Source: Methylococcales bacterium (GTDB taxonomy: Bacteria > Pseudomonadota > Gammaproteobacteria > Methylococcales > Methylomonadaceae). From it: a stretch of 47,833 nucleotides of DNA. Shown here piece by piece: positions 18,833 to 27,501 of this stretch. The DNA lies in assembly GCA_028712795.1 (NCBI GenBank), contig JAQTPT010000029.1, positions 1 to 47,833 of the forward strand, in the 5' to 3' direction. Under the pieces are notes generated by a model. That model made no database searches and was not told the origin of the DNA. It saw nothing but the letters and a program-made list of their open reading frames with translations. Made by a program: the position numbers and the translations under genes. Position 1 is the first letter of the stretch. Each line of letters starts with the position of its first letter.

Positions 18833-19027
18833 ATGAGAACCACGATAGTATTAGATGATGAATTGCTGGCGAAAGCACAGGCTTTAACCAATGTGCAGGA
18901 GAAATCCAGTCTGGTAAAGGAGGCGCTGAAAGCCCTGATAGAGCGCGAAAGCGCCAAACGATTAGCCAGCTTAGGCGGCAGTGAGCCGAAAATAGAAGCA
19001 ACGCCTCGTAGACAAACCGCCCTCTAA
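18833..19027 (+). CDS. vapB: VapB-family antitoxin
   Basis: A 64-residue protein with a ribbon-helix-helix N-terminus (MRTTIVLDDELLAKAQ, then SSLVKEALKALIERES) and a short C-terminal tail that would occupy the toxin. In VapBC systems the antitoxin both blocks the PIN nuclease and represses the operon as a complex. An AGGAG ribosome-binding sequence lies 7 bases upstream of the start. It ends 7 bases before vapC. The pair appears intact in an otherwise decayed region. Confidence 0.85.
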   Translation: MRTTIVLDDELLAKAQALTNVQEKSSLVKEALKALIERESAKRLASLGGSEPKIEATPRRQTAL

Positions 19028-19034
19028 GCGGGTG

Positions 19035-19403
19035 ATGGTTTTAGTCGATACCTCGGTATGGATTGACCACCTGCGAAACAATGAGCCTTTGTTAGCCAGC
19101 TTGCTAACGTCCAATAGCGTACTCAGCCATCCCTTTGTTCGGGGAGAGTTGGCATTAGGGAATCTCCGCCAACGCCAAGTGATTTTGAGTGACTTGGATA
19201 ATCTGCCTCAAGCCCCCGTTGCCTTTGCCGAGGAGGTGAATTTTTTCATTGAAACCCATGCTTTATTTGATTTGGGGATAGGATTCATCGATGTGCATTT
19301 GTTAGCAGCCACGCAATTGGCAATCAATGCTAAGCTGTGGACACGCGATAAACGTTTATTAGCAGTTGCCATGCGTCTTAACCTGGCGATAGTGCAGGAA
19401 TGA
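19035..19403 (+). CDS. vapC: VapC-family PIN-domain ribonuclease toxin
   Basis: PIN-domain RNases of this family cleave tRNA or rRNA when freed from VapB. The four acidic residues of the active site are visible: D of VLVDTSVWIDHL, E of VRGELALG, D of GFIDVHLLAA and D of WTRDKRLLAV. About 122 residues, the usual length. GTG at 19032 and ATG at 19035 are both possible starts; ATG fits MVLVDTS, the usual beginning. It follows vapB by a few bases in one operon. Confidence 0.9.
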   Translation: MVLVDTSVWIDHLRNNEPLLASLLTSNSVLSHPFVRGELALGNLRQRQVILSDLDNLPQAPVAFAEEVNFFIETHALFDLGIGFIDVHLLAATQLAINAKLWTRDKRLLAVAMRLNLAIVQE

Positions 19404-19415
19404 AACGGACGGCAA

Positions 19416-19570
19416 ATGCGCGAGGTATTTGATACCACGCCAGAAAATAGTCTGATGCGCTTGAAAAATATCTTTCGAGACGCGGAGCCGGACGAAAGCT
19501 CAACTACTAAGCATTTTTTGGTAGTTCGAACCGAAGGTAACAGGCAGGTTGAACGTAATTTGAAGCATTT
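19416..19570 (+). pseudogene. RhuM-family fragment
   Basis: The frame encodes MREVFDTTPENSLMRLKNIF, then DESSTTKHFLVVRTEGNRQ and VERNLKH. This is the start of the conserved part of RhuM-like proteins, which continue with a YNLDAIIS-type segment. Here the match stops and REP-like hairpins follow. RhuM genes often lie within type I restriction loci, which fits the hsdR remains 400 bases downstream. Confidence 0.55.
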
Positions 19571-19575
19571 GCTGA

Positions 19576-19597
19576 TTCCCAAGCTTCGGCTTGGGAA
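19576..19597. repeat. Short hairpin at the end of the RhuM fragment
   Basis: TTCCCAAGC-TTCG-GCTTGGGAA is a perfect 9-bp stem with a stable TTCG loop. It could be a REP-like element or part of a terminator; no T run follows. Confidence 0.6.
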
Positions 19598-19610
19598 CGA
19601 GGTAACGGTG

Positions 19611-19640
19611 CGTAGAGACGCAATATTTTGCGTCTCTACG
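19611..19640. repeat. 30-bp palindromic repeat (GTAGAGACGC type), copy 1
   Basis: The arms CGTAGAGACGCAA and TTGCGTCTCTACG pair around a short A+T centre. The same palindrome occurs at 20328-20357, and a degenerate half occurs near 19969-19988, so this is an interspersed element. It lies upstream of a truncated RAYT, its likely mobiliser. Confidence 0.8.
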
Positions 19641-19693
19641 TTTCGCGTTACTTCAGGGGATTGGGTTTATGTGCCGTAGTTTGAGTGTAAATA

Positions 19694-19987
19694 ATGGAAA
19701 AATTTAAAACTAAATACCGCGTAAAAACTGCCCGATTACAAAGTTGGAATTATGGTTGGAATACCGCCTATTTTGTAACTATTTGCATTAACGATAAAGC
19801 GTGTCATTTTGGTGATGTGCAGGACGGCGAAATGAAATTATCCGCACTCGGCCTCTGGGCGGAAAAATGCTGGCTAGAAATACCTGATCTTTTTCCATTT
19901 GTACTATTGGATAGTTTTGTGGTGATGCCCAATCATGTCCATGGAATAATTATTATCGATAAACCTGTAGAGACCCAAAACGTAGAA
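19694..19987 (+). pseudogene. REP-associated tyrosine transposase, 3'-truncated
   Basis: The N-terminal half of a RAYT is intact: RVKTARLQSWNYGWNTAYFV, then LGLWAEKCWLEIP and the HUH motif in FVVMPNHVHGIIII. After DKP the frame enters a degenerate GTAGAGAC repeat and then runs, out of frame, into hsdR-like sequence. The catalytic tyrosine region and the C-terminal NNP(V/I)K signature are missing, so it cannot be active. It is a different lineage from the RAYTs at 4261 and 29486. Confidence 0.8.
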
Positions 19988-20578
19988 TTGTGGTGGTTGT
20001 CGATGAAGCGCATCGCACCCAATACGGCTTTCAAGCCAAAGCCATTGATGAAAAATCAGCCAGCGGCGATGTGACCGGTAAAAAAGTGGTCTATGGTTTT
20101 GCCAAATATCTGCGCGATGCTTTGCCCAATATTACTTATTTGGGCTTTACCGGCACGCCGATTGAAAAAACGGATGTGAATACGTCTGCGGTCTTCGGGA
20201 ATTATGTTGATATTTATGACATTGCCCAAGCGGTGGAAGACGGAGCAACGGTGCGTATTTTTTATGAAAGCCGTTTGGCTAAAACCGGCTTAAGCGATGA
20301 AGGTAAAAAGCTGATTGCTGAACGGGATGTAGAGACGCAAAATATTGCGTCTCTACAGGATGAAACCCAGAAAGCCAAAGCCAAATGGACGCAAATGGAA
20401 GCCCTGGCGGGCAGTGCGCAGCGCATCAAGAATATCGCGCAAGACATTGTCAGCCGCTTTGAAGCGCGGCAAGAAATGTTTGCAGGCAATACGGCTATCC
20501 GCCTGATATGCAGTGACTCGCCACTGAAACTGTGCTCAAGCAGGCTGAAATGATTGCCAATGAGTTAGCCGATAAATA
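19988..20578 (+). pseudogene. Remnant of a second type I restriction R subunit
   Basis: The frame begins with [21 protein letters not shown] (DEAH box), then [20 protein letters not shown] (motif III), and runs on to [20 protein letters not shown]. After EMFAGN (about 20490) it jumps, in another frame, to the extreme C-terminus of HsdR, [22 protein letters not shown], ending at TAG 20576-20578. So the 5' part with the nuclease and Walker A is gone, a large central part is deleted and a TGA is present. It differs from the hsdR at 5080 and belonged to another restriction locus, perhaps with the RhuM fragment upstream. Confidence 0.85.
20328..20357. repeat. 30-bp palindromic repeat, copy 2, inserted in frame in the hsdR remnant
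   Basis: TGTAGAGACGCAA and TTGCGTCTCTACA arms. The 30 bases encode [10 protein letters not shown] inside the hsdR frame, between AERD and DETQKAK. Being a multiple of three, the insertion kept the frame open. Confidence 0.8.
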
Positions 20579-20603
20579 GTCTCTATCCAAGGAAATCTTA
20601 CCA

Positions 20604-21749
20604 ATGTCTCAACAAGCCCCTTTAACTATTTTGTTCAGCGCCGGAGAATCCTCCGGCGACAAGCACGCCGCGAACATGTTTCTGGAACTGAAAAAGCATA
20701 AGCCGGACATTAAAGGCATCGGCATGGGCGGCGCAAAAATGGCGCAGGCGGGTATCGATATTCGCTATGACTCTGCCCATATCGGCGTTATCGGCGTGGT
20801 GGAAGTGATCAAACACTATGGCGAAATTCGCAGGGCGCTAACGTTTATGCAGCAGCTTGTTTCAACGGAGCGGCCTGATTTGCTGGTGTGTGTGGACTAT
20901 AAGGAGTTTAACCTTAAACTGGCCCGTTACGCCAAACAATGCGGCATAAAAGTCTTGTTTTATGTAAGCCCGCAAGTCTGGGCATGGCGGCCCGGCCGGG
21001 TCAAGACTTACGGCAAGGCGATCGATATGATGGCAGTGATATTCCCGTTTGAAACAGCTTTTTATGATGCCGAGAATGTGCCGGTTCGGTATGTCGGCCA
21101 TCCTTCTGTCGATAAAGTCCATCCTCGGCATAGTAGGGCGGGAGACATGGCAAATTTTGGATTGGATGAAAAAAAACCGGTTGTCGGATTGCTGCCGGGT
21201 AGCCGTGCCAACGAAATCAACCGGATGTTGCCGGTTATGTTGGGTGCGGCTGAAAAGTTGCAGGCCGGTATGCCCGGCATCCAGTTTATATTGCCTCAAG
21301 CGGATTCAATCAGTGATGAGTTGCTTGATGGCTATTTGCGCCAGTCACCCGTTAAAATTACAGTGATAAAAAACCAGCCTTATGATGTCATTCAATGCTG
21401 CGATGTGGTGATGACAACCTCGGGAACGGCAACCCTGGAAATCGCCTTGCTGACCGTGCCGATGGTGATTGCCTACAAACTGGCTACTGTCACTTACTGG
21501 CTGGGTCGATGGCTGGTGAATACGCCGTTTATCGGCTTGCCGAACATTGTCCTGGGCAAGCGCATTATCAAAGAACTTATCCAACATGAGGCGACCGCTG
21601 ATAATTTGGCCGCAGAAGTTAACCGGATTTTGACGGATAAGGCTTATGCGGACGAAATGCGGGCTAATTTGAACTTGGTTAAAGAGCAATTAGGGCAGGG
21701 CGGGGGTTCAAAAAATATGGCGGAACTGGCTTTGGAGATGTTGAAATAA
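20604..21749 (+). CDS. lpxB: Lipid-A-disaccharide synthase
   Basis: LpxB joins UDP-2,3-diacylglucosamine and lipid X to form the lipid A disaccharide at the inner face of the inner membrane. The 381-residue protein starts with the signature LFSAGESSGDKHAANMF and continues with GIGMGGAKMAQAG, YVSPQVWAWRPGRVK, LLPGSRANEINRMLP and TTSGTATLE, all diagnostic for GT19. AAGGA precedes the start by 13 bases. It stands alone, with no other lpx genes in the window. Bases 21750-21993 show no gene. Confidence 0.97.
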   Translation: MSQQAPLTILFSAGESSGDKHAANMFLELKKHKPDIKGIGMGGAKMAQAGIDIRYDSAHIGVIGVVEVIKHYGEIRRALTFMQQLVSTERPDLLVCVDYKEFNLKLARYAKQCGIKVLFYVSPQVWAWRPGRVKTYGKAIDMMAVIFPFETAFYDAENVPVRYVGHPSVDKVHPRHSRAGDMANFGLDEKKPVVGLLPGSRANEINRMLPVMLGAAEKLQAGMPGIQFILPQADSISDELLDGYLRQSPVKITVIKNQPYDVIQCCDVVMTTSGTATLEIALLTVPMVIAYKLATVTYWLGRWLVNTPFIGLPNIVLGKRIIKELIQHEATADNLAAEVNRILTDKAYADEMRANLNLVKEQLGQGGGSKNMAELALEMLK

Positions 21750-21993
21750 GGCGTAGGCAATTCGGGCAGCCCGAAACGCTTGTTCTCGCTTAAGCTCGAA
21801 AAGTCTTATTCCTGCCTGCGTGGTTATGGCCTTTCCAGCTTGTTTCAGGCCGTGTGACATAACAATTCAACACTCTATCTCCTCAAAAATGGTGATGTCA
21901 GCTTGTAGGATTAAGCGTAAAATTAGCCATTGCCTAAAACCTACGCCGAATATAGGGTAGCTACACTTTTTTTGTTCATTACAGGGCTGTCCA

Positions 21994-24900
21994 ATGAAAA
22001 ATCAGCAAACACTAACAATCGATGGAAACCAGGCTGCCGCTACGGTAGCGCATAAACTCAACGAAGTCATCGCGATTTACCCGATAACCCCGTCGTCCAA
22101 TATGGGGGAATGGGCCGATGAATGGTCATCCCGCGGGCAGGTCAATTTGTGGGGGACGGTACCGCAAGTTACGGAAATGCAAAGTGAGGCCGGCGCCGCC
22201 GGAGCCATCCACGGCGCTTTGCAGGCCGGATCGATGGCAACTACGTTTACCGCCTCCCAGGGCTTGCTGTTGATGCTGCCCAATATGTATAAAATTGCCG
22301 GCGAACTGACCCCAACGGTGTTTCATATAGCCGCCCGATCGCTGGCTTGTCAGGGCTTGTCGATTTTCGGCGACCACAGCGATGTCATGTCTGCGCGGAT
22401 GACGGGTTTTGGCATGCTGTGTTCCAATTCACCCCAGGAAGTCATGGATTTTGCGCTGATCGCCCATGCCGCAGCCCTGGAAAGCCGTATTCCGCTGATG
22501 CATTTTTTCGATGGCTTTAGAACGTCGCATGAAGTGGCTAAAATCAAAATTCTTGATGATGATGTATTGCGGGCAATGATCAAGGAAGAGTGGGTTACCG
22601 CGCACCGAAGCCGGGGCTTAACGCCCGACAACCCCGTCCTGCGCGGCACCGCCCAGAATCCCGATGTGTATTTTCAGGCGCGGGAATCGGTCAATGCCTA
22701 TTATCAGGCGATGCCGGGGATCGTTCAAAACGCAATGAATCGGTTTGCCGAGCTGACGGGCCGCTCATATCGTCTGTTTGATTATATGGGTTCGCCTCAG
22801 GCGGATCGTGTTATCGTGATTATGGGATCAGGCGCGGAAGCCGTAGCGGAAACGCTTGATTATCTTAATCAACAGGGCGAAACGGTGGGCTTGCTGAAGG
22901 TACGCTTATACCGGCCATTTGACGCGGATAGTCTGATTTCGGCGTTGCCGGCGACTTGCCGGAAAATCGCCGTGCTGGATAGAACGAAAGAGCCGGGATC
23001 GGATGGCGAGCCGCTGTATAAGGATGTTCTGGGCGCTCTCGCGCAGGATTATATCAGCGGCGCGGCCAGGTTTTCCGTACTGCCGAAGGTGGTTGGCGGC
23101 CGTTATGGCCTTTCTTCCAAGGAATTTACGCCCGGCATGATCAAGGCGATTTTTGATGAATTAAAAAAAGATCAACCGAAAAATTATTTCACTATCGGCA
23201 TCCACGATGACGTTACGCACACCAGCCTGGATTGGGATGCGGGTTATCGCACCGATGCACTCGCCGAAACTTTTCAGGCCATGTTTTACGGTTTGGGCAG
23301 CGACGGCACGGTCAGCGCCAATAAAAACACCATTAAAATTATCGGCGAAGCAACCGACTTGTTCGCCCAGGGTTATTTTGTTTATGACTCGAAAAAATCC
23401 GGCGCTATCACCGTCTCGCATCTGCGCTTCGGCCCTAAACCGATACGCTCCACTTATCTGATTGCTGAAAACGATGCCAATTTTATCGGCTGTCATCAGA
23501 CGATTTTTCTGGAACGCTATGACATGCTCGCCAATGCGGCGGAAAACGCGGTATTTTTGCTGAATTCGCCGGAGCCGGTCGAACAGGTTTGGGCATCGCT
23601 GTCCGCTAAAATGCAGCAGCAGATGATAGCCAAAAAAATCCGTTTCTATGTCATTGACGGCTACGCAGTCGCCGAAAAAAGCGGCATGGGAAAGCGTATC
23701 AATACCATCATGCAGACCTGCTTTTTTGCAATATCCGGCGTATTGCCGCAAGCCGATGCGATTACCGCAATTAAACACGCGGTCGAAAAAACTTATGGCA
23801 AAAAAGGCCAGCGTATCGTCGAACTTAATTTCAAAGCCATCGATGAAACGCTGGCCAGTTTGCACGCCGTTCCACTGCCAACGCAGGTCAGCAGTCAATT
23901 TGACATCAAGTCTGTGATTACCGATTCCGCGCCCGATTTTGTCAAGCGGGTAACGGGTGAAATTATCGCAGGCAGAGGCGATGCACTGCCGGTCAGCGTC
24001 ATGCCGATTGACGGCACCTTTCCAACGGGTACGGCAGCTTTCGAGAAACGCAATTTAGCCCTGGAAATTCCGGTTTGGGAAACCGATTTGTGTACCCAAT
24101 GCGGCAAATGTGTCATGGTTTGCCCTCATTCGGTCATTCGCAGCAAAATTTATTCGACTGACGTTTTAGAAAACGCACCCGAAACCTTCAAGCATGCGCT
24201 TATGCTGGGCAAGGATTTTCCGCCAGGGCTGGCAATCACCTATCAGGTCGCTCCCGAAGATTGCACCGGCTGTACTTTGTGTGTCGATATTTGCCCGATC
24301 CGGGATAAATCCAACGCTAGCCGCAAAGCCTTAAATATGCAGCCTCAACCGCCGCTACGCGAAACGGAGAGCGTCAATTGGGATTTCTTTTTGTCGATAC
24401 CCGAATATGACCGGCGATTATTGAAAACCAACACCATTAAAGGGTCAATGGTATTGCAGCCGTTGTTTGAATTTTCGGGCGCTTGCGTGGGCTGTGGCGA
24501 AACGCCTTACATAAAATTGGCTTCGCAGTTGTTTGGCGATCGCATGGTGGTTGCGAATGCTACAGGTTGTTCCTCTATTTATGGCGGCAATCTGCCAACG
24601 ACACCCTGGACTAAAAATGCCGAAGGCCGAGGGCCTGCATGGAGCAATTCCTTGTTCGAAGACAACGCGGAATTCGGCCTGGGGATGCGGATTGCCCTTG
24701 ATAAACAAAATGAGTATGCCAGAGGATTGCTGGCCTCACTGCGCGATCAAATAGGCGGCGTACTGGCCGATGCCATTCTGAACGCCGACCAGTCTGATGA
24801 AGCGGGAATTTACGAACAGCGCGAGCGAGTTGCCGCACTTAAACAATGTTTGCCGTCGATAAATGCCGAATCCGCCCAAACCTTACTTCAGCTAGCCGAC

Positions 24901-25632
24901 AGTTTGTGCAAAAAAAGCGTCTGGATTATCGGCGGCGACGGCTGGGCTTATGATATCGGTTATGGCGGTCTTGATCATGTTTTGGCCAGCGGGCGCAATG
25001 TCAACATTCTGGTTCTGGACACCGAGGTCTATTCGAATACCGGCGGGCAAACCTCAAAAGCAACACCGTTGGGCGCCGTGGCGAAATTTTCCGCTGGAGG
25101 GAAAGCGACGGCCAAAAAAGATTTGGCCTTGCTGGCGATGGATTACAGTAATGTTTACGTCGCCCATGTCGCTTATGCGGGTAAAGATACGCAAACCCTC
25201 AGTGCGTTTTTGGAGGCGGAAGCCCACGACGGCCCGTCCATCATCATCGCTTACGCGCCTTGTATTGCGCACGGCGTGGATATGTCCAACAATCACCGGC
25301 AGCAAAATCTGGCGGTTAAAAGCGGGCATTGGCCGTTATTCCGGTTTGATCCCGGCAAAATAAAGCAGGGCAAAAACCCGATGAAACTGGATTCCGCCGA
25401 ACCGTCAATCCCTTACCGCGATTTCGTGAAAACTGAAACCCGTTTCAGCATGTTGTGGCAAACGCATCCTGAAGCTGCCGAGCGTTTTCTGGCACAGGCG
25501 CAGCAGGATGTTAAAAATCGCTATCATTATTACAAGCAACTATCCGAGCTGGAATGGAATGAAGCAACCAGTGTTTCAGCGGTAAAAGCGCAACTTAAAA
25601 ACGACAGTGCCAAGGAGACAGACAATGGTTGA
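21994..25632 (+). CDS. nifJ: Pyruvate:ferredoxin (flavodoxin) oxidoreductase
   Basis: A single-chain enzyme of 1212 residues that oxidises pyruvate to acetyl-CoA and CO2 and reduces ferredoxin or flavodoxin. Domain order is normal: pyrimidine-binding domain (AIYPITPSSNMGEWADEWS), transketolase C-like domain, gamma domain, two [4Fe-4S] ferredoxin motifs (CTQCGKCVMVCP from residue 700; CTGCTLCVDICP from 757), proximal-cluster cysteines (CVGCGE from 831 and later CSSIYGG and PCIAHG), and the TPP/Mg motif GGDGWAYDIGYGG from 980 with the later SNTGGQTSKATP. It is intact. It shares 8 bases with the next gene. In an aerobe it could serve nitrogen fixation or low-oxygen fermentation; the window does not say which. 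Confidence 0.96.
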   Translation: MKNQQTLTIDGNQAAATVAHKLNEVIAIYPITPSSNMGEWADEWSSRGQVNLWGTVPQVTEMQSEAGAAGAIHGALQAGSMATTFTASQGLLLMLPNMYKIAGELTPTVFHIAARSLACQGLSIFGDHSDVMSARMTGFGMLCSNSPQEVMDFALIAHAAALESRIPLMHFFDGFRTSHEVAKIKILDDDVLRAMIKEEWVTAHRSRGLTPDNPVLRGTAQNPDVYFQARESVNAYYQAMPGIVQNAMNRFAELTGRSYRLFDYMGSPQADRVIVIMGSGAEAVAETLDYLNQQGETVGLLKVRLYRPFDADSLISALPATCRKIAVLDRTKEPGSDGEPLYKDVLGALAQDYISGAARFSVLPKVVGGRYGLSSKEFTPGMIKAIFDELKKDQPKNYFTIGIHDDVTHTSLDWDAGYRTDALAETFQAMFYGLGSDGTVSANKNTIKIIGEATDLFAQGYFVYDSKKSGAITVSHLRFGPKPIRSTYLIAENDANFIGCHQTIFLERYDMLANAAENAVFLLNSPEPVEQVWASLSAKMQQQMIAKKIRFYVIDGYAVAEKSGMGKRINTIMQTCFFAISGVLPQADAITAIKHAVEKTYGKKGQRIVELNFKAIDETLASLHAVPLPTQVSSQFDIKSVITDSAPDFVKRVTGEIIAGRGDALPVSVMPIDGTFPTGTAAFEKRNLALEIPVWETDLCTQCGKCVMVCPHSVIRSKIYSTDVLENAPETFKHALMLGKDFPPGLAITYQVAPEDCTGCTLCVDICPIRDKSNASRKALNMQPQPPLRETESVNWDFFLSIPEYDRRLLKTNTIKGSMVLQPLFEFSGACVGCGETPYIKLASQLFGDRMVVANATGCSSIYGGNLPTTPWTKNAEGRGPAWSNSLFEDNAEFGLGMRIALDKQNEYARGLLASLRDQIGGVLADAILNADQSDEAGIYEQRERVAALKQCLPSINAESAQTLLQLADSLCKKSVWIIGGDGWAYDIGYGGLDHVLASGRNVNILVLDTEVYSNTGGQTSKATPLGAVAKFSAGGKATAKKDLALLAMDYSNVYVAHVAYAGKDTQTLSAFLEAEAHDGPSIIIAYAPCIAHGVDMSNNHRQQNLAVKSGHWPLFRFDPGKIKQGKNPMKLDSAEPSIPYRDFVKTETRFSMLWQTHPEAAERFLAQAQQDVKNRYHYYKQLSELEWNEATSVSAVKAQLKNDSAKETDNG

Positions 25633-26638
25633 TTTAACGACTGATTACTTAGGTTTGAAACTGGCTAATCCCCTGGTGCCGTCAGCGTCGCCGTTGAGTA
25701 AAGATGTGGACAGTGCGCGCAGGCTGGAAGACGCGGGCGCATCGGCGCTGGTGATGTATTCGCTGTTCGAGGAAAAAATCGAAGCCGAGGAACAGCAAAT
25801 GGAACGGTTTTTTTACCAACAGGCTATAGGCCATGGTGAAGCGGACTCGTTTCATCCCGTGCCGGATAACATTCAGACCTATCAGGAACAGTACCTGGAG
25901 CAACTGCAAAAAATCAAGTCAGCCCTGGCTATTCCGGTCATCGCCAGTTTGAACGGCACGTCCCTGGGCGGCTGGGTTGAGTACGGCAGGCAACTGCAAC
26001 AGGCTGGCGCTGACGCCCTGGAGCTGAACATCTATCATGTGGCCGCCAATGCCGAGGAAAGCAGCGATGCCGTCGAAAACCGTTATCTGGACATATTGCA
26101 GGAATTGAAACATCACGTCAGTTTGCCGATCGTCATGAAACTCTCCTCCCAGTTCAGTTCTCCCATTCATTTTGCGAAACGTCTGGAAGCCGCAGGCGCC
26201 AATGGCATAGCGTTATTCAACCGCTTTTATCAGCCCGATATCGATCTGGAAACGCTGGAAGTGCTGCCAAAACTGGAGTTGTCATCCCCATCAGAAGCCT
26301 TGTTACGCATACGCTGGACAGCTTTGCTGTATGGCCGGACCCAACTTTCCCTGGCAGTAACCGGCGGTTTTCACCAGACTTCGGATGTGGTGAAAGCGCT
26401 GTTGGCGGGAGCCGATGTCGTGCACCTTTGCAGCGTGTTGCTCAAGCAGGGCGTTGGCCGCTTGACCGAAATCCTGACCGAACTGGAGCAGTGGCTGGTC
26501 GAGCATGAATATGAGTCCATCAGCCAGTTAAAAGGCAGCGTCAGCCAGCAGCACGCCATCGATCCCAGCGCTTTTGAACGCGCCAATTATGTGCAGGTTT
26601 TGGATAGTTATTCCAGCCCGGCGGGGGTTTTGAGGTAG
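25625..26638 (+). CDS. Dihydroorotate-dehydrogenase-like flavoprotein
   Basis: A TIM-barrel protein of the dihydroorotate dehydrogenase family: start VDLTTDYLGLKLANPLVPSA, then IPVIASLNGTSLGGWVEYG, ADALELNIYHV, LPIVMKLSSQFS and the FMN-phosphate region LAVTGGFHQTSDVVKAL. The frame is open from 25607, but the ATG at 25625 after AAGGAGA is the clear start. Genes like this commonly follow nifJ, and here the two overlap by 8 bases, so they are co-transcribed and probably work together. The substrate may be something other than dihydroorotate, because the real pyrD is usually elsewhere in such genomes; this is inference. Confidence 0.88.
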   Translation: MVDLTTDYLGLKLANPLVPSASPLSKDVDSARRLEDAGASALVMYSLFEEKIEAEEQQMERFFYQQAIGHGEADSFHPVPDNIQTYQEQYLEQLQKIKSALAIPVIASLNGTSLGGWVEYGRQLQQAGADALELNIYHVAANAEESSDAVENRYLDILQELKHHVSLPIVMKLSSQFSSPIHFAKRLEAAGANGIALFNRFYQPDIDLETLEVLPKLELSSPSEALLRIRWTALLYGRTQLSLAVTGGFHQTSDVVKALLAGADVVHLCSVLLKQGVGRLTEILTELEQWLVEHEYESISQLKGSVSQQHAIDPSAFERANYVQVLDSYSSPAGVLR

Positions 26639-26721
26639 TTTGTGTATATCGATGACAGATGGAGCTTGGAAACCAGCAGAAAACCAGAGTTTGGAAGCAA
26701 ATAAAAAACCAGCTTATGATA

Positions 26722-26742
26722 CTAAATAATGATACTATTTAG
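26722..26742. promoter_or_regulatory. Inverted repeat directly upstream of hicAB
   Basis: CTAAATA-ATGATAC-TATTTAG: 7-bp perfect arms ending two bases before the hicA ATG. The element ATGATACTA also occurs twice as a direct repeat (26716-26724 and 26729-26737) over the likely -10 region. HicB proteins repress their own promoter through such sites; this role is inferred. Confidence 0.55.
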
Positions 26743-26744
26743 GC

Positions 26745-26999
26745 ATGAAACGAAAACACCTTAAAACCCTTAAGCTAATTTTTTCCAGGCCAGTTTCAGC
26801 TAATTTGCGCTGGTCTGAGGTTGAGGCGTTATTGCTGGAACTGGGCGCACGTATTGAAGAGCGCGAGGGTTCGCGGGTGTTAATCCGACTGTTCGGAGAA
26901 CGGCGGGTCTTTCATAGACCACATCCTTCACCTATGACCGATAAAGGCGCGGTCACCAGCTTGCGCGGCTGGCTGAATGACAACGGGGTAAAACCATGA
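26745..26999 (+). CDS. hicA: HicA-family toxin (mRNA interferase)
   Basis: 84 residues with the double-stranded-RNA-binding-like fold of HicA: the helix LRWSEVEALLLELGARI, the strand EREGSRVLIRL, then the histidine-containing RRVFHRPHP and the C-terminal helix VTSLRGWLNDNGV. The usual GSHxxY is GSR here, but the histidines just after it could serve as the catalytic residue. HicA cleaves mRNA unless bound by HicB. Its last four bases overlap hicB (ATGA). The inverted repeat before it suggests autoregulation. Confidence 0.85.
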   Translation: MKRKHLKTLKLIFSRPVSANLRWSEVEALLLELGARIEEREGSRVLIRLFGERRVFHRPHPSPMTDKGAVTSLRGWLNDNGVKP

Positions 27000-27331
27000 T
27001 TAACCAAATGACCATTAACGGCGTTAAGGCCGTGATTACTTATGATTCGGATATTGATCTGTTTCGCGGCGAATTTGTCGGGCTTAACGGGGGTGCTGAT
27101 TTTTATGCCGCCGATGCCGAGGGCTTAAGACGCGAAGGAGAAATATCGCTTAAAGTATTTATGGATGCCTGTAAAGAAGACGGGGTTGAACCGTTTAAAA
27201 CCTATTCCGGGAAGTTTGTTTTGCGTATTCCGCCTGAAGACCATGCCACTGTTTCCCGTGCCGCCATCGCTGCCGGCAAAAGTTTGAATCAGTGGGCTGT
27301 TGAAGTGCTGAAACAAGCGGCTAGCTCATAG
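26996..27331 (+). CDS. hicB: HicB-family antitoxin
   Basis: 111 residues: an N-terminal partially degraded RNase-H-like HicB domain (AVITYDSDIDLFRGEFVGLN) and a C-terminal ribbon-helix-helix-like region (FVLRIPPEDHATVSRAAI, then AGKSLNQWAVEVLKQ). It binds HicA and probably the operator at 26722-26742. It starts within the last codons of hicA, so translation is coupled and the pair is intact. Confidence 0.88.
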   Translation: MINQMTINGVKAVITYDSDIDLFRGEFVGLNGGADFYAADAEGLRREGEISLKVFMDACKEDGVEPFKTYSGKFVLRIPPEDHATVSRAAIAAGKSLNQWAVEVLKQAASS

Positions 27332-27501
27332 AATGTGCAGAAAGCCGGACGGGACATGTTGCGTCCGCAGGGCTTTTCGTAGGGTATAGAGATAGTAGAA
27401 GCGTCAAAATGTGCGGGACTGGGTTGCAAAGCCCGTCCCGCTAAGTAATTTTTGATAGGGTGTGTTTTACGCACCCCTAGTCAATTTTATGGAGACTACT
27501 A

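Noticed and set aside
23161..23898. A 245-codon minus-strand frame
   Set aside because: It lies wholly inside nifJ, on the other strand, with no ribosome-binding site; it is a shadow of nifJ codon use.
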